A DNA stretch of 64,000 nt, taken from NCBI RefSeq assembly GCF_000176155.1, contig NZ_ACZO01000006.1, forward strand, positions 1,178,001 to 1,242,000. The letters are read 5' to 3'. Origin of the DNA: Vibrio metschnikovii CIP 69.14 (GTDB lineage: Bacteria > Pseudomonadota > Gammaproteobacteria > Enterobacterales > Vibrionaceae). The translations under genes were made by a program, and so were the position numbers. Position 1 is the stretch's first letter; every line of letters begins with the position of its first letter. The notes beneath the pieces are model-generated. The model was not told where the DNA came from. It was given only the letters and a program-made list of their open reading frames with translations, and made no database searches. Positions 31,638 through 41,335 of this stretch are shown piece after piece.

Positions 31638-31984
31638 CTCATCAACAGCGGACCTAAAGGTCGGCCACCAACCAAATGCATGTGAATATGGTAAACCTCT
31701 TGACCACCGTGTGCATTACAGTTGACGATCAGACGATAGCCATCGGCTGCAATTCCTTCTTGCTTAGCTATTTTTTTAGCCACGGTAAAAAGACGCCCTA
31801 AGGCTAATTCATCCTCATCGGTCACATCATTCACAGTCGCAATCAATCGGTTAGGGATAATTAAAATATGGCTTGGTGCGCGTGGATTAATATCGCGAAA
31901 TGCGGTAACCAGTTCGTCTTGATAAAGAATATCAGCAGGGATTTCTTTACGGATGATTTTGCTAAATAGGGTTTCTTCAGCCAT
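31634..31984 (-). CDS. hinT: Histidine-triad nucleotide-binding protein HinT
   Basis: The 116-residue protein hydrolyses adenosine phosphoramidates. It has the HIT motif HIHMHLVGG near the C-terminus and starts [19 protein letters not shown]. The start at 31984 is chosen because GGAG lies 7 bases before it and it gives the family N-terminus; the longer ORF is discarded. It is first in the group leading to ycfP. Confidence 0.93.
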   Translation of the reverse strand: MAEETLFSKIIRKEIPADILYQDELVTAFRDINPRAPSHILIIPNRLIATVNDVTDEDELALGRLFTVAKKIAKQEGIAADGYRLIVNCNAHGGQEVYHIHMHLVGGRPLGPLLMS

Positions 31985-32346
31985 GACATACTCCATTAAT
32001 CGAGATGAATAAAATCGTTTCCGTTGAGTATGCGACAAGGGACGATAAAGCTCAATACAAAACACGGCCCACTTAACAGAATGGCTTTCAACTACTTACG
32101 CAACCGACGTTTTGTTGCCCGGATCATGAAATGCGTGTGTCATTATCAATACAATACTGACTAATTTGTTAATTTTTTATGACTGCCATTCATGCCATTT
32201 ATTGTTGCACGTCAAACACGAGAAAGGTCACCCGATTGACAACGTTCAATCATACTAAGGGGCTGCGAGTCTGACGAAGAGTACAATCTTAAATGGAATG
32301 AATCTTGTTGAGTCATTTTGCTACAAAGTACTTCATGGAGAGAAAT

Positions 32347-34338
32347 ATGCAAGGTTCTGTTATTCGACGAATGTACGCAGGCTTTACACTGATCATTATC
32401 ATGTTCGCCATTACCGTGACCATCATGATGGACAGCATGCGTCAGATCCACCAAAATTTCGAAGGTGTAACGAGTTCGGTATTACCACTGGTCTCGTTAT
32501 CTAATCAAACCAGTGTCCAGCTCCTTTCTGCGGATAAATCGTTTAAAGATTTTTTGACCACCCAAAATGTTGAGCTGATGAATCAACGCCGTCAGGAATT
32601 TACTCAAGCACAAAGTGAATTCCAGCTCTTGATTGATAAACTAGCCGCAGCGAGCGCTCAACATTCGGTACTCGAAGAGCGGATCAGCGCTTTACGAGAA
32701 CTAGAACAACGCTACTTCAATGAAGCCTATTTAGCGATGACCAACTATCAAGCGATGTTTGATGCGCAGGCTAAAGTGCAGCAATCGACTCGTGACTTTC
32801 AACGCCTGCATTCATCACTCAGTGTTGGTATGAGGGAACTGGTTGATCAACAAACCAGCGTATCGATAAAGATGATGGCGAATGGTTATTTTATGCGCCT
32901 AAGGGATGCCGAGCTAATCACCTCTGATGCCCTAGCAAGTTCAGATCGAGAGTTTGTCGATAAATCTCTCGCCAGAAATCGGCGCGCAGTCTCTCAACTC
33001 AATGATGCATTCAGAGGCCTAGCGGCTCAATTACCAGAACTTAACCGAAATTTTAGTGAATCTATCCAACAGTTCACTCTAGATGTAGGTCATAAAGGTG
33101 GCGTGCTTGATCAGCATAATGAGTATCTACAAGCCCGCTATGCTCTGTATGATAATATTGCCAACCTAGCGAAGGATGTCGATAACGCCATGGTCATTTT
33201 AGACTCCTTTAACCAAGCAGCAACGCAAGATTTAAATCATGCATTGTATGATGCGGGAGAAGTGTATGACTCTGGCGTCTATCGAGCGATTGCGATCGGT
33301 TTATTGGTCACTCTATTAGCCGCGGGGATTGGCTATCATATTGCTCATAGTGTAAGAAGCCCACTTAAATATATCCTCACAACCTTAGAAAGCTTAACCC
33401 AAGGCGACATGACCAAACGTATTGAAGTTCGCCATCATAATGAATTTGCTCGAGTGAGTTCGCACATTAACTCTTTAGCGGATAATCTACATGATATCCT
33501 AATGAAGCTGAACACCGCATCCGATGATCTCACCCTGACCGCAAATACTAACCAATCAACATCACAACGTGCGCAAAATAAACTCAATAGCCAGCGTGAG
33601 CAAACCGCGAATGTTGCGACAGCAATGACCGAAATGGCTCATTCGGTACAAGAAGTGGCGAATAATGCGCAAAACTCTTTGCATATGGTCCAACAAGTAG
33701 AAAGTGCGTCAGAATCTGGACGACGGATCATGAATGACAACATCACCACTATCAATCAACTTGAATCGCGCCTGACCGATTCTGTCAGTGCCGTCAGTGA
33801 ACTGCATAAAATGAGCAGTAAAATTGGCTCGATTTTGGATGTAATTCGCAATATCGCCGAGCAAACGAATCTGCTCGCATTAAATGCGGCTATCGAAGCG
33901 GCACGCGCAGGAGAACAAGGACGGGGCTTTGCGGTTGTCGCAGATGAAGTGCGTGTATTAGCGCAGCGTACTACGCAATCGACGTCTGAAATTGAAACCA
34001 TGATCAGTAATTTACAATCCAGTTCAAATACGGCCAGTAAAGTGATTGAGAGCTGTATGCAAGATATGGATCAATCGGTAGAAAAAGCTTCAACGGCCAA
34101 TAGTGCCATGGAGGAGATCCAAGCTCTGATCATCGAGATTAGCCAAATGAGTACCCATATTTCCCAAGCGGCACTCGAACAGAGTGAAACCACCAGCTCA
34201 ATGGCTCGCAGTATTGAAGACATTAATCATATTGCCGATGAAAGCTATCAAGCGATGAGTGAAATCGCCCAAACCAGTGCGAATTTAACCCGTCTAGCCG
34301 AGCAACAAGGACAATTGGTACACCGTTTCACCTTGTAA
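32347..34338 (+). CDS. Methyl-accepting chemotaxis protein
   Basis: The 663-residue receptor has an N-terminal transmembrane helix (about 12-32), a large mainly helical sensor region of about 270 residues with no Cache motif that I can recognise, a second helix near 318-340, a HAMP domain and the cytoplasmic signalling hairpin. The hairpin tip [24 protein letters not shown] is intact. The ligand cannot be read. The start with GGAG at 32347 is preferred to ATG at 32305, which would add 14 residues before the membrane helix. It lies next to the CARF protein in the same direction. Confidence 0.9.
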   Translation: MQGSVIRRMYAGFTLIIIMFAITVTIMMDSMRQIHQNFEGVTSSVLPLVSLSNQTSVQLLSADKSFKDFLTTQNVELMNQRRQEFTQAQSEFQLLIDKLAAASAQHSVLEERISALRELEQRYFNEAYLAMTNYQAMFDAQAKVQQSTRDFQRLHSSLSVGMRELVDQQTSVSIKMMANGYFMRLRDAELITSDALASSDREFVDKSLARNRRAVSQLNDAFRGLAAQLPELNRNFSESIQQFTLDVGHKGGVLDQHNEYLQARYALYDNIANLAKDVDNAMVILDSFNQAATQDLNHALYDAGEVYDSGVYRAIAIGLLVTLLAAGIGYHIAHSVRSPLKYILTTLESLTQGDMTKRIEVRHHNEFARVSSHINSLADNLHDILMKLNTASDDLTLTANTNQSTSQRAQNKLNSQREQTANVATAMTEMAHSVQEVANNAQNSLHMVQQVESASESGRRIMNDNITTINQLESRLTDSVSAVSELHKMSSKIGSILDVIRNIAEQTNLLALNAAIEAARAGEQGRGFAVVADEVRVLAQRTTQSTSEIETMISNLQSSSNTASKVIESCMQDMDQSVEKASTANSAMEEIQALIIEISQMSTHISQAALEQSETTSSMARSIEDINHIADESYQAMSEIAQTSANLTRLAEQQGQLVHRFTL

Positions 34339-34550
34339 TTTATCCAACCATTATGCCCTGAGTTTTCAGGAACCACACCCAGCCCCGTGAACATAGATAC
34401 AGCTTGTGAATGGGGCGCTTACTCATACCCCCAGCTAAGCGTATTGTTCTCTCGCGTTGGGTTAGCTCTGTGTCAAAACTGCGCTTCTCTGGTACTTTTA
34501 TTCACTCTTCTGGTTGTTTTTTCACTGCCTCACCGTTATATCAACACAAA

Positions 34551-34591
34551 GGCTTGCACACTTCTTATTTCCCCTCTCCACTTTGCAAGCC
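34551..34591 (+). repeat. Inverted repeat before the CARF-protein start
   Basis: GGCTTGCA (34551-34558) and TGCAAGCC (34584-34591) form 8-bp arms around a 25-base pyrimidine-rich loop. The second arm ends 6 bases before the GAGG ribosome-binding site at 34598-34601, so it may influence translation. Confidence 0.45.
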
Positions 34592-34608
34592 ACACATGAG
34601 GATTATCT

Positions 34609-35769
34609 ATGGCCGTTCATGTTGGCATTATTGACCAAGACCCCGTGCGTTTAGTCACCCCCTTACTCGACAATCGGACCATCAGTCGGCACATTGTGTT
34701 TATTGGTGACGACTCTCAGCGCCGTCTGTTTTCTCGCTTAAGTACCGTTCTGGATCGGCGTAAGATCACGTCAGAATTTTTTGAAATCCCTGCTGGTGCT
34801 GAGATAGCCAAAATAAAAGCCGCAATTCGACAACTGGCAGAAAAACTCAAAAATCGTAAAGAAGATGTAAAATTGAATGCCAGCTGTGGACTTCGTCATC
34901 GCTTACTGAGTGTGTACGAGGTATTTCGTACTCATCATTGGCCTATTTTTGTCGTTGAACCCAGCAGCGATAGACTTTGCTGGCTCTATCCAGAGGATGC
35001 TGGCGATACACAACTGCAAGATAACATCACCATTGCCGATTATCTGACTATCTTTGGCGCTCGAGGTGAGTTCAGTGAATACCATTTATCGCCTCAGCTC
35101 GATCTAAAACTGCACGCTCTAGGACAGCGTTGGGCAAGTCACGCACTGGAACTCGGTCCCGGTCTGGCTACGCTCAACTATCTGGCGACCACGTGCCGAA
35201 AAGAGCAACGTTTGGAGGTTGAATTATCAGAAAAGCAGCAAGGCTATCGAGAGTTAAATTTATTGCTCGATGATTTGGTTGACAGTGGAATTGCCACTTA
35301 TCAACAAGGGATACTGACGTTTGTCAATGAAGATGCACGTCGCTTTGCCAATGGCGAGTGGCTAGAAACCTTAGTCCATAGTACAGTAAAACAGATCCAA
35401 CACGACCTACCCACTATTCAAGACTGCTCTCTTAATGTACAAGTCTACCGTCAGCTTGGGGAGCGAGAAGTTCGTAATGAGCTAGACGTCGCCACCGTAG
35501 TCAACAACAAACTGCACATCATTGAATGCAAGACAAAAGGCATGCGCGACGATGGTGATGACACCCTCTATAAACTGGAATCTTTGCGTGATTTACTTGG
35601 CGGCTTACAAGCGAGAGCAATGTTGGTGAGTTTTCGTCCACTACGCCATAACGATATTACTCGAGCAGAGGATTTAGGCTTGGCTCTTATCGGCCCGGAT
35701 GAGTTAAAGGATCTGAAAACTCATCTTACTCGTTGGTTTAAAGCCGCCGGAGGTGGAGAGGCCGTATAA
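34609..35769 (+). CDS. Stand-alone CARF-domain PD-(D/E)xK nuclease (DUF1887, VC1899-like)
   Basis: The 386-residue cytosolic protein has three parts. Residues 1-150 form a CARF Rossmann-like domain (VHVGIIDQDPVRLVTPLL, then NASCGLRHRLL at 90-100 in the ligand-loop position). Residues about 160-245 look like a winged helix. Residues about 249-370 are a PD-(D/E)xK nuclease: GEWLE at 249-253, Glu291-Leu-Asp293, and Glu306-Cys-Lys308. This architecture is that of DUF1887 proteins, including V. cholerae VC1899 and the CRISPR effectors Card1/Can2, which are switched on by cyclic oligoadenylate. Catalytic residues look intact, but the ligand loop differs from the typical N-x-T-G-G-T-K. No cas genes or CRISPR array occur here; neighbours are a chemoreceptor and fadR. 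The GAGG ribosome-binding site supports the start. Function in vibrios is unknown. Confidence 0.85.
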   Translation: MAVHVGIIDQDPVRLVTPLLDNRTISRHIVFIGDDSQRRLFSRLSTVLDRRKITSEFFEIPAGAEIAKIKAAIRQLAEKLKNRKEDVKLNASCGLRHRLLSVYEVFRTHHWPIFVVEPSSDRLCWLYPEDAGDTQLQDNITIADYLTIFGARGEFSEYHLSPQLDLKLHALGQRWASHALELGPGLATLNYLATTCRKEQRLEVELSEKQQGYRELNLLLDDLVDSGIATYQQGILTFVNEDARRFANGEWLETLVHSTVKQIQHDLPTIQDCSLNVQVYRQLGEREVRNELDVATVVNNKLHIIECKTKGMRDDGDDTLYKLESLRDLLGGLQARAMLVSFRPLRHNDITRAEDLGLALIGPDELKDLKTHLTRWFKAAGGGEAV

Positions 35770-35842
35770 TCTCTTATCGACGACTAGCAGGCGTGAGATG
35801 GCAGTAAACCGTCCGGTGCATCAACGCTCAGCAAGATGATGA

Positions 35843-35883
35843 TTCCTCGTTCAATAGTGCATCATGAACGATTGAACGAGGAA
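35843..35883. repeat. 13-bp inverted repeat between convergent CARF and fadR genes
   Basis: TTCCTCGTTCAAT (35843-35855) and ATTGAACGAGGAA (35871-35883) are perfectly complementary around a 15-base loop. There is no T-run on either strand, so a classic terminator is not certain. Confidence 0.55.
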
Positions 35884-35893
35884 AAGGGTCATA

Positions 35894-35932
35894 CTCGAAT
35901 GACTTGGAGTTGCAGCTTCAAGTAGGAAGGGG
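35894..35932. repeat. Possible vibrio intergenic repeat element
   Basis: The stretch begins CTCGAATGACTTGGAGTTGC and contains the inverted pair ACTTG...CAAGT. A related piece, CGAATGACATTGAGTT, lies after pykA at about 3443. This type of short intergenic repeat is common in vibrios, in my recollection. Its extent is approximate. Confidence 0.3.
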
Positions 35933-35936
35933 ATAA

Positions 35937-36776
35937 CTAGTGATCATCTTCGGTAAAGTTCGATGGTAACGTCATCTTCATTTGATTCCAAATCTGCGCA
36001 CTAGCAATACCATAGTGGCGAATCACATGAGGCAATTGCTCAAAGTTTTCAGTCTGACACACATCCAGCAACTCACGATAAAACGCAAGGGCAAGTTGAC
36101 GAGCCTCAGGATTAGAAAAATAGTAGCTACCAACACGGTCATACAGCTTCTTAACCCCATTAAAGATCAAGCCATAAATTTGATTGCCCGAATGGAAAGC
36201 TAAACGTTGAAAAAGCATGTAATCATAGAAGTTGAACGTTTTAGCGATCAGGGCATCTTGACGTTTTTCTTCATCTTTCTCACCATCTTCTTTGATGTGC
36301 TGCTTGATTTTTTCAGCATAAGGCGAAGAGGCAATAAACGCATCCCAACTTTCAGCATTCAGCAGTGCTTCACTGCACTCAATCACATTACTGATCGTTC
36401 TTGCCGAGCTCTCTTGATTGTTTTTAAATGCATAACGCATAAAGATTGGGCTGATGTTGGTCCGTGCCGCTAACAGATCCTCAACGATACTGGTGGCATT
36501 TTCCGCATCCAATGTCATCAAGGTATCTAATATATGCAAACCTGAGGTTTCCATAAATTGATTCACTTTGGTCGGTTTTCCATGTTGAATGGTTAACCAT
36601 CCATCACGAGCCAGACGCTGTAAAACCTCACGTAAAGTGGTTCGAGTAACGCCGATAAGTTCTGATAATTCACGTTCTGCGGGTAAAATTGACCCAGGAG
36701 CAAAGCGGCCATTCCAAATGCTTTCGATGATGTATTTTTCTGCAAAACCCGCTGGGCTTTTTGCCTTGATAACCAT
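35937..36776 (-). CDS. fadR: Fatty-acid metabolism regulator FadR, Vibrio form
   Basis: The 279-residue GntR-family regulator represses fatty-acid breakdown and activates unsaturated fatty-acid synthesis until acyl-CoA binds. The winged helix (about 10-75) includes the conserved [37 protein letters not shown]. The C-terminal acyl-CoA-binding domain is longer than the 239-residue E. coli protein by about 40 residues, inserted around residues 138-180 (a Lys/Glu-rich stretch); this insertion is known in V. cholerae FadR. It is divergent from nhaB as in other gammaproteobacteria. Confidence 0.94.
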   Translation of the reverse strand: MVIKAKSPAGFAEKYIIESIWNGRFAPGSILPAERELSELIGVTRTTLREVLQRLARDGWLTIQHGKPTKVNQFMETSGLHILDTLMTLDAENATSIVEDLLAARTNISPIFMRYAFKNNQESSARTISNVIECSEALLNAESWDAFIASSPYAEKIKQHIKEDGEKDEEKRQDALIAKTFNFYDYMLFQRLAFHSGNQIYGLIFNGVKKLYDRVGSYYFSNPEARQLALAFYRELLDVCQTENFEQLPHVIRHYGIASAQIWNQMKMTLPSNFTEDDH

Positions 36777-37118
36777 TAACTACTTATCCAGTGTCTGTTG
36801 ATTTGCGTCGAATAGTACTCATCATACCACCAGTTGTCATTCAGCGGAAACAAACCCTCAGTAAACTTACATGAGCTTTTCTTGGAGTGATTACTCTATT
36901 TTTTATGGCAAGGTTTTATTAGTCTTGTCGTATAACTACGATTTTTTCAATGTAACTTACCAAAAACAAAGCGTTAAAAGCCGTGCTACTATATTTACTC
37001 TCCAATCCCCATCCTCTACTCTTATCCGTCTCTATCCTCAACGACTGAAAACGCCAACGGCGAAGCTGCTGCGCACATCATGTCATCAAGGTCGCTAAAT
37101 TAACTGAGAGAAATAACC
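36777..37118. other. Divergent fadR-nhaB promoter region
   Basis: The 342-base AT-rich gap should contain both promoters. I see no convincing FadR-type palindrome or ORF with a ribosome-binding site in it. Confidence 0.5.
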
Positions 37119-38705
37119 ATGCCGATATCACTCGGAAGTGCCTTTATTAAAAACTTTTTAGGCAAAGCGCCTGATTGGTACAAAGTTGCCATTATCACCT
37201 TCCTTATTATCAATCCTATCGTCTTCTTTTTCATCGATCCTTTTGTTGCCGGATGGTTGTTAGTCGCGGAATTCATTTTCACTTTAGCTATGGCGCTGAA
37301 GTGTTATCCTCTCCAGCCCGGTGGATTACTGGCGATTGAAGCGATTGCGATAGGCATGACCAGTCCAGAACAGGTCAAACACGAGTTAGTCGCCAACATT
37401 GAAGTTCTGCTTTTATTGATGTTTATGGTCGCAGGGATCTACTTTATGAAGAACTTGCTCCTGTTCATTTTCACCAAAATCTTACTCGGCATCCGCTCCA
37501 AAATACTGTTATCTGTCGCCTTTTGTCTGACTGCCGCCTTTCTTTCCGCTTTCCTTGATGCGTTAACCGTCATCGCCGTGATCATCAGTGTCGCGGTCGG
37601 ATTCTATGCCATTTATCATAAAGTGGCTTCTGGGCAGCCCATTCTCGCTACGCACGATCATACTCACGATGAGCAAATCTCTGAACTGACTCGTAATGAC
37701 TTAGAAGACTATCGCGCTTTTCTACGCTCACTATTAATGCACGCGGGCGTCGGTACCGCTTTAGGAGGCGTGATGACCATGGTTGGTGAGCCGCAGAATC
37801 TTATCATTGCCGATCACGCGGGTTGGCTATTTGGTGAATTTTTCATCCGTATGGCCCCCATTACTATTCCAGTGTTGCTTTGCGGTATTTTAACCTGCGT
37901 AATAATAGAAAAATTTCAGGTATTCGGCTACGGCGCTCCTCTGCCCGCCAATGTACGGCAAATACTCATGGACTTTGATAGTCAAGCTCGTCAAAACCGA
38001 ACCAAACAAGATATTGCCAAACTTTGGGTTCAGGCCTTGATTGCCGTTTGGCTGATTATTGGCTTAGCTTTACACCTTGCTGCGGTTGGTCTGATCGGTT
38101 TATCGGTGATCATTCTCGCCACCAGTTTTTCAGGTATCGTTGAAGAGCATGCAATGGGTAAAGCTTTTGAAGAAGCGCTGCCCTTTACCGCGTTACTGGC
38201 GGTTTTTTTCTCGATTGTCGCCGTGATCATCGATCAACAACTGTTTACACCTATTATCGATGCGGTGCTGCATATTGATGATAAGGGCAGTCAACTGGCT
38301 CTGTTTTATGTTGCCAATGGCTTGCTATCGATGGTTTCTGATAACGTATTTGTCGGTACGGTCTACATTAGCGAAGTTCAAGCGGCGTTAACACACGGCA
38401 TCATCTCAAGAGATCAATTCGATTTACTGGCCGTCGCTATTAATACTGGGACTAACCTCCCCTCTGTAGCAACGCCTAATGGCCAAGCCGCTTTCTTATT
38501 TTTACTCACTTCAGCACTAGCGCCATTAATTCGCTTATCGTATGGGCGTATGGTGTTTATGGCGCTACCCTATACCATTGTCATGACCTTAGTAGGATTA
38601 GTCGGCGTAATTGTCTTCCTAGAACCGATGACTGGCTATTTTTATGATCTTGGCTGGATAACCCATCATAGCCTCAAAGCGGGAGCCATGCTCAGCAGCC
38701 ATTAA
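37119..38705 (+). CDS. nhaB: Sodium/proton antiporter NhaB
   Basis: The 528-residue inner-membrane protein exports sodium in exchange for protons. It has about 12 hydrophobic helices and NhaB motifs such as [37 protein letters not shown] and [20 protein letters not shown]. Length and sequence match the NhaB family rather than NhaA or NhaD. GAGAGAAA precedes the ATG. It is divergent from fadR and followed by a hairpin and dsbB. Confidence 0.95.
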   Translation: MPISLGSAFIKNFLGKAPDWYKVAIITFLIINPIVFFFIDPFVAGWLLVAEFIFTLAMALKCYPLQPGGLLAIEAIAIGMTSPEQVKHELVANIEVLLLLMFMVAGIYFMKNLLLFIFTKILLGIRSKILLSVAFCLTAAFLSAFLDALTVIAVIISVAVGFYAIYHKVASGQPILATHDHTHDEQISELTRNDLEDYRAFLRSLLMHAGVGTALGGVMTMVGEPQNLIIADHAGWLFGEFFIRMAPITIPVLLCGILTCVIIEKFQVFGYGAPLPANVRQILMDFDSQARQNRTKQDIAKLWVQALIAVWLIIGLALHLAAVGLIGLSVIILATSFSGIVEEHAMGKAFEEALPFTALLAVFFSIVAVIIDQQLFTPIIDAVLHIDDKGSQLALFYVANGLLSMVSDNVFVGTVYISEVQAALTHGIISRDQFDLLAVAINTGTNLPSVATPNGQAAFLFLLTSALAPLIRLSYGRMVFMALPYTIVMTLVGLVGVIVFLEPMTGYFYDLGWITHHSLKAGAMLSSH

Positions 38706-38750
38706 AATTGTATTGAATAAGAAACCAATCCAAGCTAAAAAGCTCTAATC

Positions 38751-38776
38751 GACGACGAAATGACTATTTCGTCGTC
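38751..38776 (+). terminator. Hairpin between nhaB and dsbB
   Basis: GACGACGAAAT and ATTTCGTCGTC form an 11-bp stem with a 4-base loop, followed by ATCTTAATTT. It probably attenuates or ends nhaB transcription. Confidence 0.6.
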
Positions 38777-38801
38777 ATCTTAATTTAGCAAGGACAGTCA
38801 T

Positions 38802-39320
38802 GTGAATTTTATCTTTCAACTTCAACGCTTTTCCCGCTCTCGCCTATCATGGGCTTTACTGCTTGGCTTAGTGATTTTTTTTGAACTTTGCGCACTTTAC
38901 TTCCAGCATGTCATGCTACTTGCTCCCTGCGTGATGTGTATTTATGAACGTATCGCTATGCTCGGCATTGTCGGTGCCGCAGGTATCGGCTTAATTAACC
39001 CCCAACGCGCTCTATTAAGATGGCTTGGTTTTGCCGGTTGGGGTTACAGCGCTTATCAAGGCTTAAGACTTTCGATCCAACATGTGGATTATCAGTTGAA
39101 TCCTTCCCCATTCAACACGTGCGATCTGTTTGTTACTTTTCCAAGCTGGGCACCACTTAATCAATGGATGCCGTGGATGTTTGAAGCCTATGGTGATTGT
39201 AGCCAAATCTCTTGGCAATTATTCAGCCTATCGATGCCGCAATGGTTAATAGTGATTTTTGCTGGTAATTTACTCGCGTTAAGCCTGATGGTGGCTGTGC
39301 AGTTTGTAAAACAGAAATAA
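38802..39320 (+). CDS. dsbB: Disulfide bond formation protein DsbB
   Basis: The 172-residue inner-membrane protein reoxidises DsbA and passes electrons to quinone. It has four hydrophobic helices and two essential cysteine pairs: Cys43/Cys46 in APCVMCIYERIAM and Cys107/Cys133 in TCDLF and GDCSQ. The GTG start at 38802 is chosen because AGGA lies 8 bases before it; the ATG one base earlier is followed at once by TGA. It follows nhaB as in E. coli. Confidence 0.94.
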   Translation: MNFIFQLQRFSRSRLSWALLLGLVIFFELCALYFQHVMLLAPCVMCIYERIAMLGIVGAAGIGLINPQRALLRWLGFAGWGYSAYQGLRLSIQHVDYQLNPSPFNTCDLFVTFPSWAPLNQWMPWMFEAYGDCSQISWQLFSLSMPQWLIVIFAGNLLALSLMVAVQFVKQK

Positions 39321-39321
39321 T

Positions 39322-39346
39322 AAAAATGCCCACCATCAGGTGGGCA
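39322..39346 (-). terminator. Terminator of the porin gene, shared with dsbB end
   Basis: TGCCCACC and GGTGGGCA form an 8-bp stem with loop ATCA. On the minus strand it is followed by TTTTTATT, so it is a good terminator for the porin gene. Confidence 0.8.
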
Positions 39347-39369
39347 AAATCAGCAGTGCAATTAATTAC

Positions 39370-40374
39370 TTAAAAGAAGTATTTAAAACGAACGCGAACA
39401 CCCACATCTTGATCATCGTTAGCGTTGTCAACTTTCGAGAAGTAAGAACCCAAGTAGATAGAGAAATCTTGTACATCCATTACGTTAGCAATTTCATAAG
39501 ATGCCCAAGTTGTATTCATTTTCTCTTTGCTACCAGTATCTGCTTGTGAATAGATATGGCCTAAACCAAAGCGCTTATACTGAATCACTGCACCAATGGA
39601 AGTATCTTCTTTGGTACCAGTGACATCAAAATCACGGTAGGCGTAACTCAAATCCAGGCTAAAGTCTTGTACTGAGTAGTTAACCGTTGCACCGTAACCA
39701 AGATAATCATTAGCTGCATCGGCTTTATCTGCCGTTAAGTTTGCTTCCAATGCCGCAGCAAAACGTAAGGTATCTGTAGCTTGGAAAGCGACCACTGGGC
39801 GAACAAAGACTGCGTTTTTGTCAGCGCCATCATTTTGTTTAAACAGCGAGCCTAATTCAAAATAAAGACTATCGATCGATTTTGCGTAGCTCACTTGACC
39901 ATAGTCACCACGGCCACGAGCGTCTTTCATACGGTAAGGTTCAATAACGTCACCCGCGACATTAGTACGAGCAAAATCCAGCATCGTATCTTGGCCAACA
40001 GGGAACATATCAAAGCCTTCAAAACGACCAATTTTTAATTCCCAATCGGCTTGGCGACCAATAGCGAAGAAAGCATCATCCAGATCCACATCACCACTGG
40101 ATTTTAGTAGCGGCTGAACTTGAACTTTTAGATAGTGATCATTGGCGACTTCACGTTCTGCAGCGATCTGCACCAAAATACGGCCACTTTGACTAAAGTC
40201 TTGAGTACTTTGATTGTTTCTATCTTTATCAACGAAGTTAAGATCATACTCAACATCACCGCCAATCGTAAATAAACCCTGTTCATTCTCAACGCTGATC
40301 CCTGCATTCGCAGCCAGTGCAGCAGAGACCAAAACAGAAGCAAGCGAAAGTTTACCAAAGGTATTAAATTTCAT
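39370..40374 (-). CDS. Outer-membrane porin, possibly carbohydrate-specific
   Basis: The 334-residue protein has a signal peptide (LASVLVSAALAANA, cleavage before GISVE) and a beta-strand-rich mature part ending VRFKYFF, as trimeric porins do. The N-terminal FTIGGDVEYDLNFV start is typical of the vibrio carbohydrate-porin type, though substrate is uncertain. The start at 40374 has GGAG 6 bases upstream; nine extra upstream residues are discarded. It has its own promoter region with a candidate CRP site, consistent with a sugar-related porin. Confidence 0.75.
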   Translation of the reverse strand: MKFNTFGKLSLASVLVSAALAANAGISVENEQGLFTIGGDVEYDLNFVDKDRNNQSTQDFSQSGRILVQIAAEREVANDHYLKVQVQPLLKSSGDVDLDDAFFAIGRQADWELKIGRFEGFDMFPVGQDTMLDFARTNVAGDVIEPYRMKDARGRGDYGQVSYAKSIDSLYFELGSLFKQNDGADKNAVFVRPVVAFQATDTLRFAAALEANLTADKADAANDYLGYGATVNYSVQDFSLDLSYAYRDFDVTGTKEDTSIGAVIQYKRFGLGHIYSQADTGSKEKMNTTWASYEIANVMDVQDFSIYLGSYFSKVDNANDDQDVGVRVRFKYFF

Positions 40375-40582
40375 TATTATCTCCATTGACCTTAAGGTCA
40401 TTGTGTTGATTTTATTAGTTTAGTGCTGTCCTTTGCTTTACCCAGACCCCAAGTGTGCGATTAGGGGGTACATCGTTTTCATGTGGTTATCGCTTTGAAG
40501 TCCGAGGTCAGTGACCACTGTGCATGAGAATCCCTTCGTGCCGCTGACGAGCTGAGTGTACATTCACCAAATAGATAGAAAC

Positions 40583-40598
40583 CATGAATCTGATCACA
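40583..40598. promoter_or_regulatory. Candidate CRP-binding site upstream of the porin
   Basis: CATGA-ATCTGA-TCACA matches 8 of 10 positions of the TGTGA-N6-TCACA consensus. It is about 210 bases before the porin start codon. Confidence 0.4.
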
Positions 40599-41194
40599 AT
40601 GAAAACCGTTCCCAATTAATAAATTATGAATTATTTCCGTTTCGTCACGCTTATTAAATTAATTTGGATACGAAATTAATTACTGGCATGATTTTTAATG
40701 TTAATTTTTTTACTGAAAAAATTAATTAAACTCAAGAATGTTACTAGCTTGATAAAATATATGGGAGTAGGCATAGATAAAATGATGAATGGCGGAGACG
40801 AGAATGATATTACTTATGTCTGCCTGATATCGTCAGAGGTGAAATAATGGCTCTCTTCTCTCGGTCTGAAAATAATCTTGCTTTCACCTCGCCATGATTT
40901 AGCTTGTCGTCAATCAAGCCTTACCGTCATTGGGCCTGTTACAGTCGACTTGCCGAATTGGTCATGACAAACCTTCCTCTAGCAGCCATAAAAATAGCGC
41001 GCCATGTCAATGCGAAAAACAAATATAAATATCCCAATGATCGAACCACTCTCAGTATCCGTAAATGAGCTTAACTGACAGCGAATTAATCGTTTTAGCA
41101 CTTTTCTTTGTTGACAAAATGAAAAACTGCAGTGAACTCGGTAGCTTTGTTGTGACGTAGAATGCCAAATGGCTACTTAGTTGTAACATACGTG

Positions 41195-41200
41195 TATAAT
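41195..41200 (+). promoter_or_regulatory. Candidate -10 element of the cyo operon
   Basis: A perfect TATAAT about 135 bases before cyoA. No good -35 hexamer lies 17 bases upstream, so activator dependence or an error is possible. Confidence 0.35.
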
Positions 41201-41335
41201 GTGTTGCAGACTGCTTTGTTTTCTTTAGAATAATGTGCCGAAGCAAACTAGTTGATAGATAATCCCTCATCACTGACTTAGTTTTGACGTTTATTTATCC
41301 ATTACATAAGACTCTATGGTTTCCTGGGAGGAAAA

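Larger units (their letters stand above)
40375..41335. other. 960-base gap between the porin and cyo genes
   Basis: Divergent promoters for the porin and cyoA must lie here. Apart from a candidate CRP site and a -10 for cyoA, I see AT-rich sequence, an inverted repeat GAGGTGAAA...TTTCACCTC (40836-40890) and no convincing gene. Confidence 0.5.

Noticed and set aside
34387..34599. 70-codon frame between the chemoreceptor and the CARF gene
   Set aside because: No ribosome-binding site, and composition looks like non-coding leader with many Ser/Leu/His codons.
36871..37098. 75-codon frame in the fadR-nhaB gap
   Set aside because: It overlaps the promoter region of nhaB, lacks a ribosome-binding site and has no recognisable family.
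41052..41273. 73-codon minus-strand frame upstream of cyoA
   Set aside because: It covers the probable cyo promoter and has no protein-like features or ribosome-binding site.
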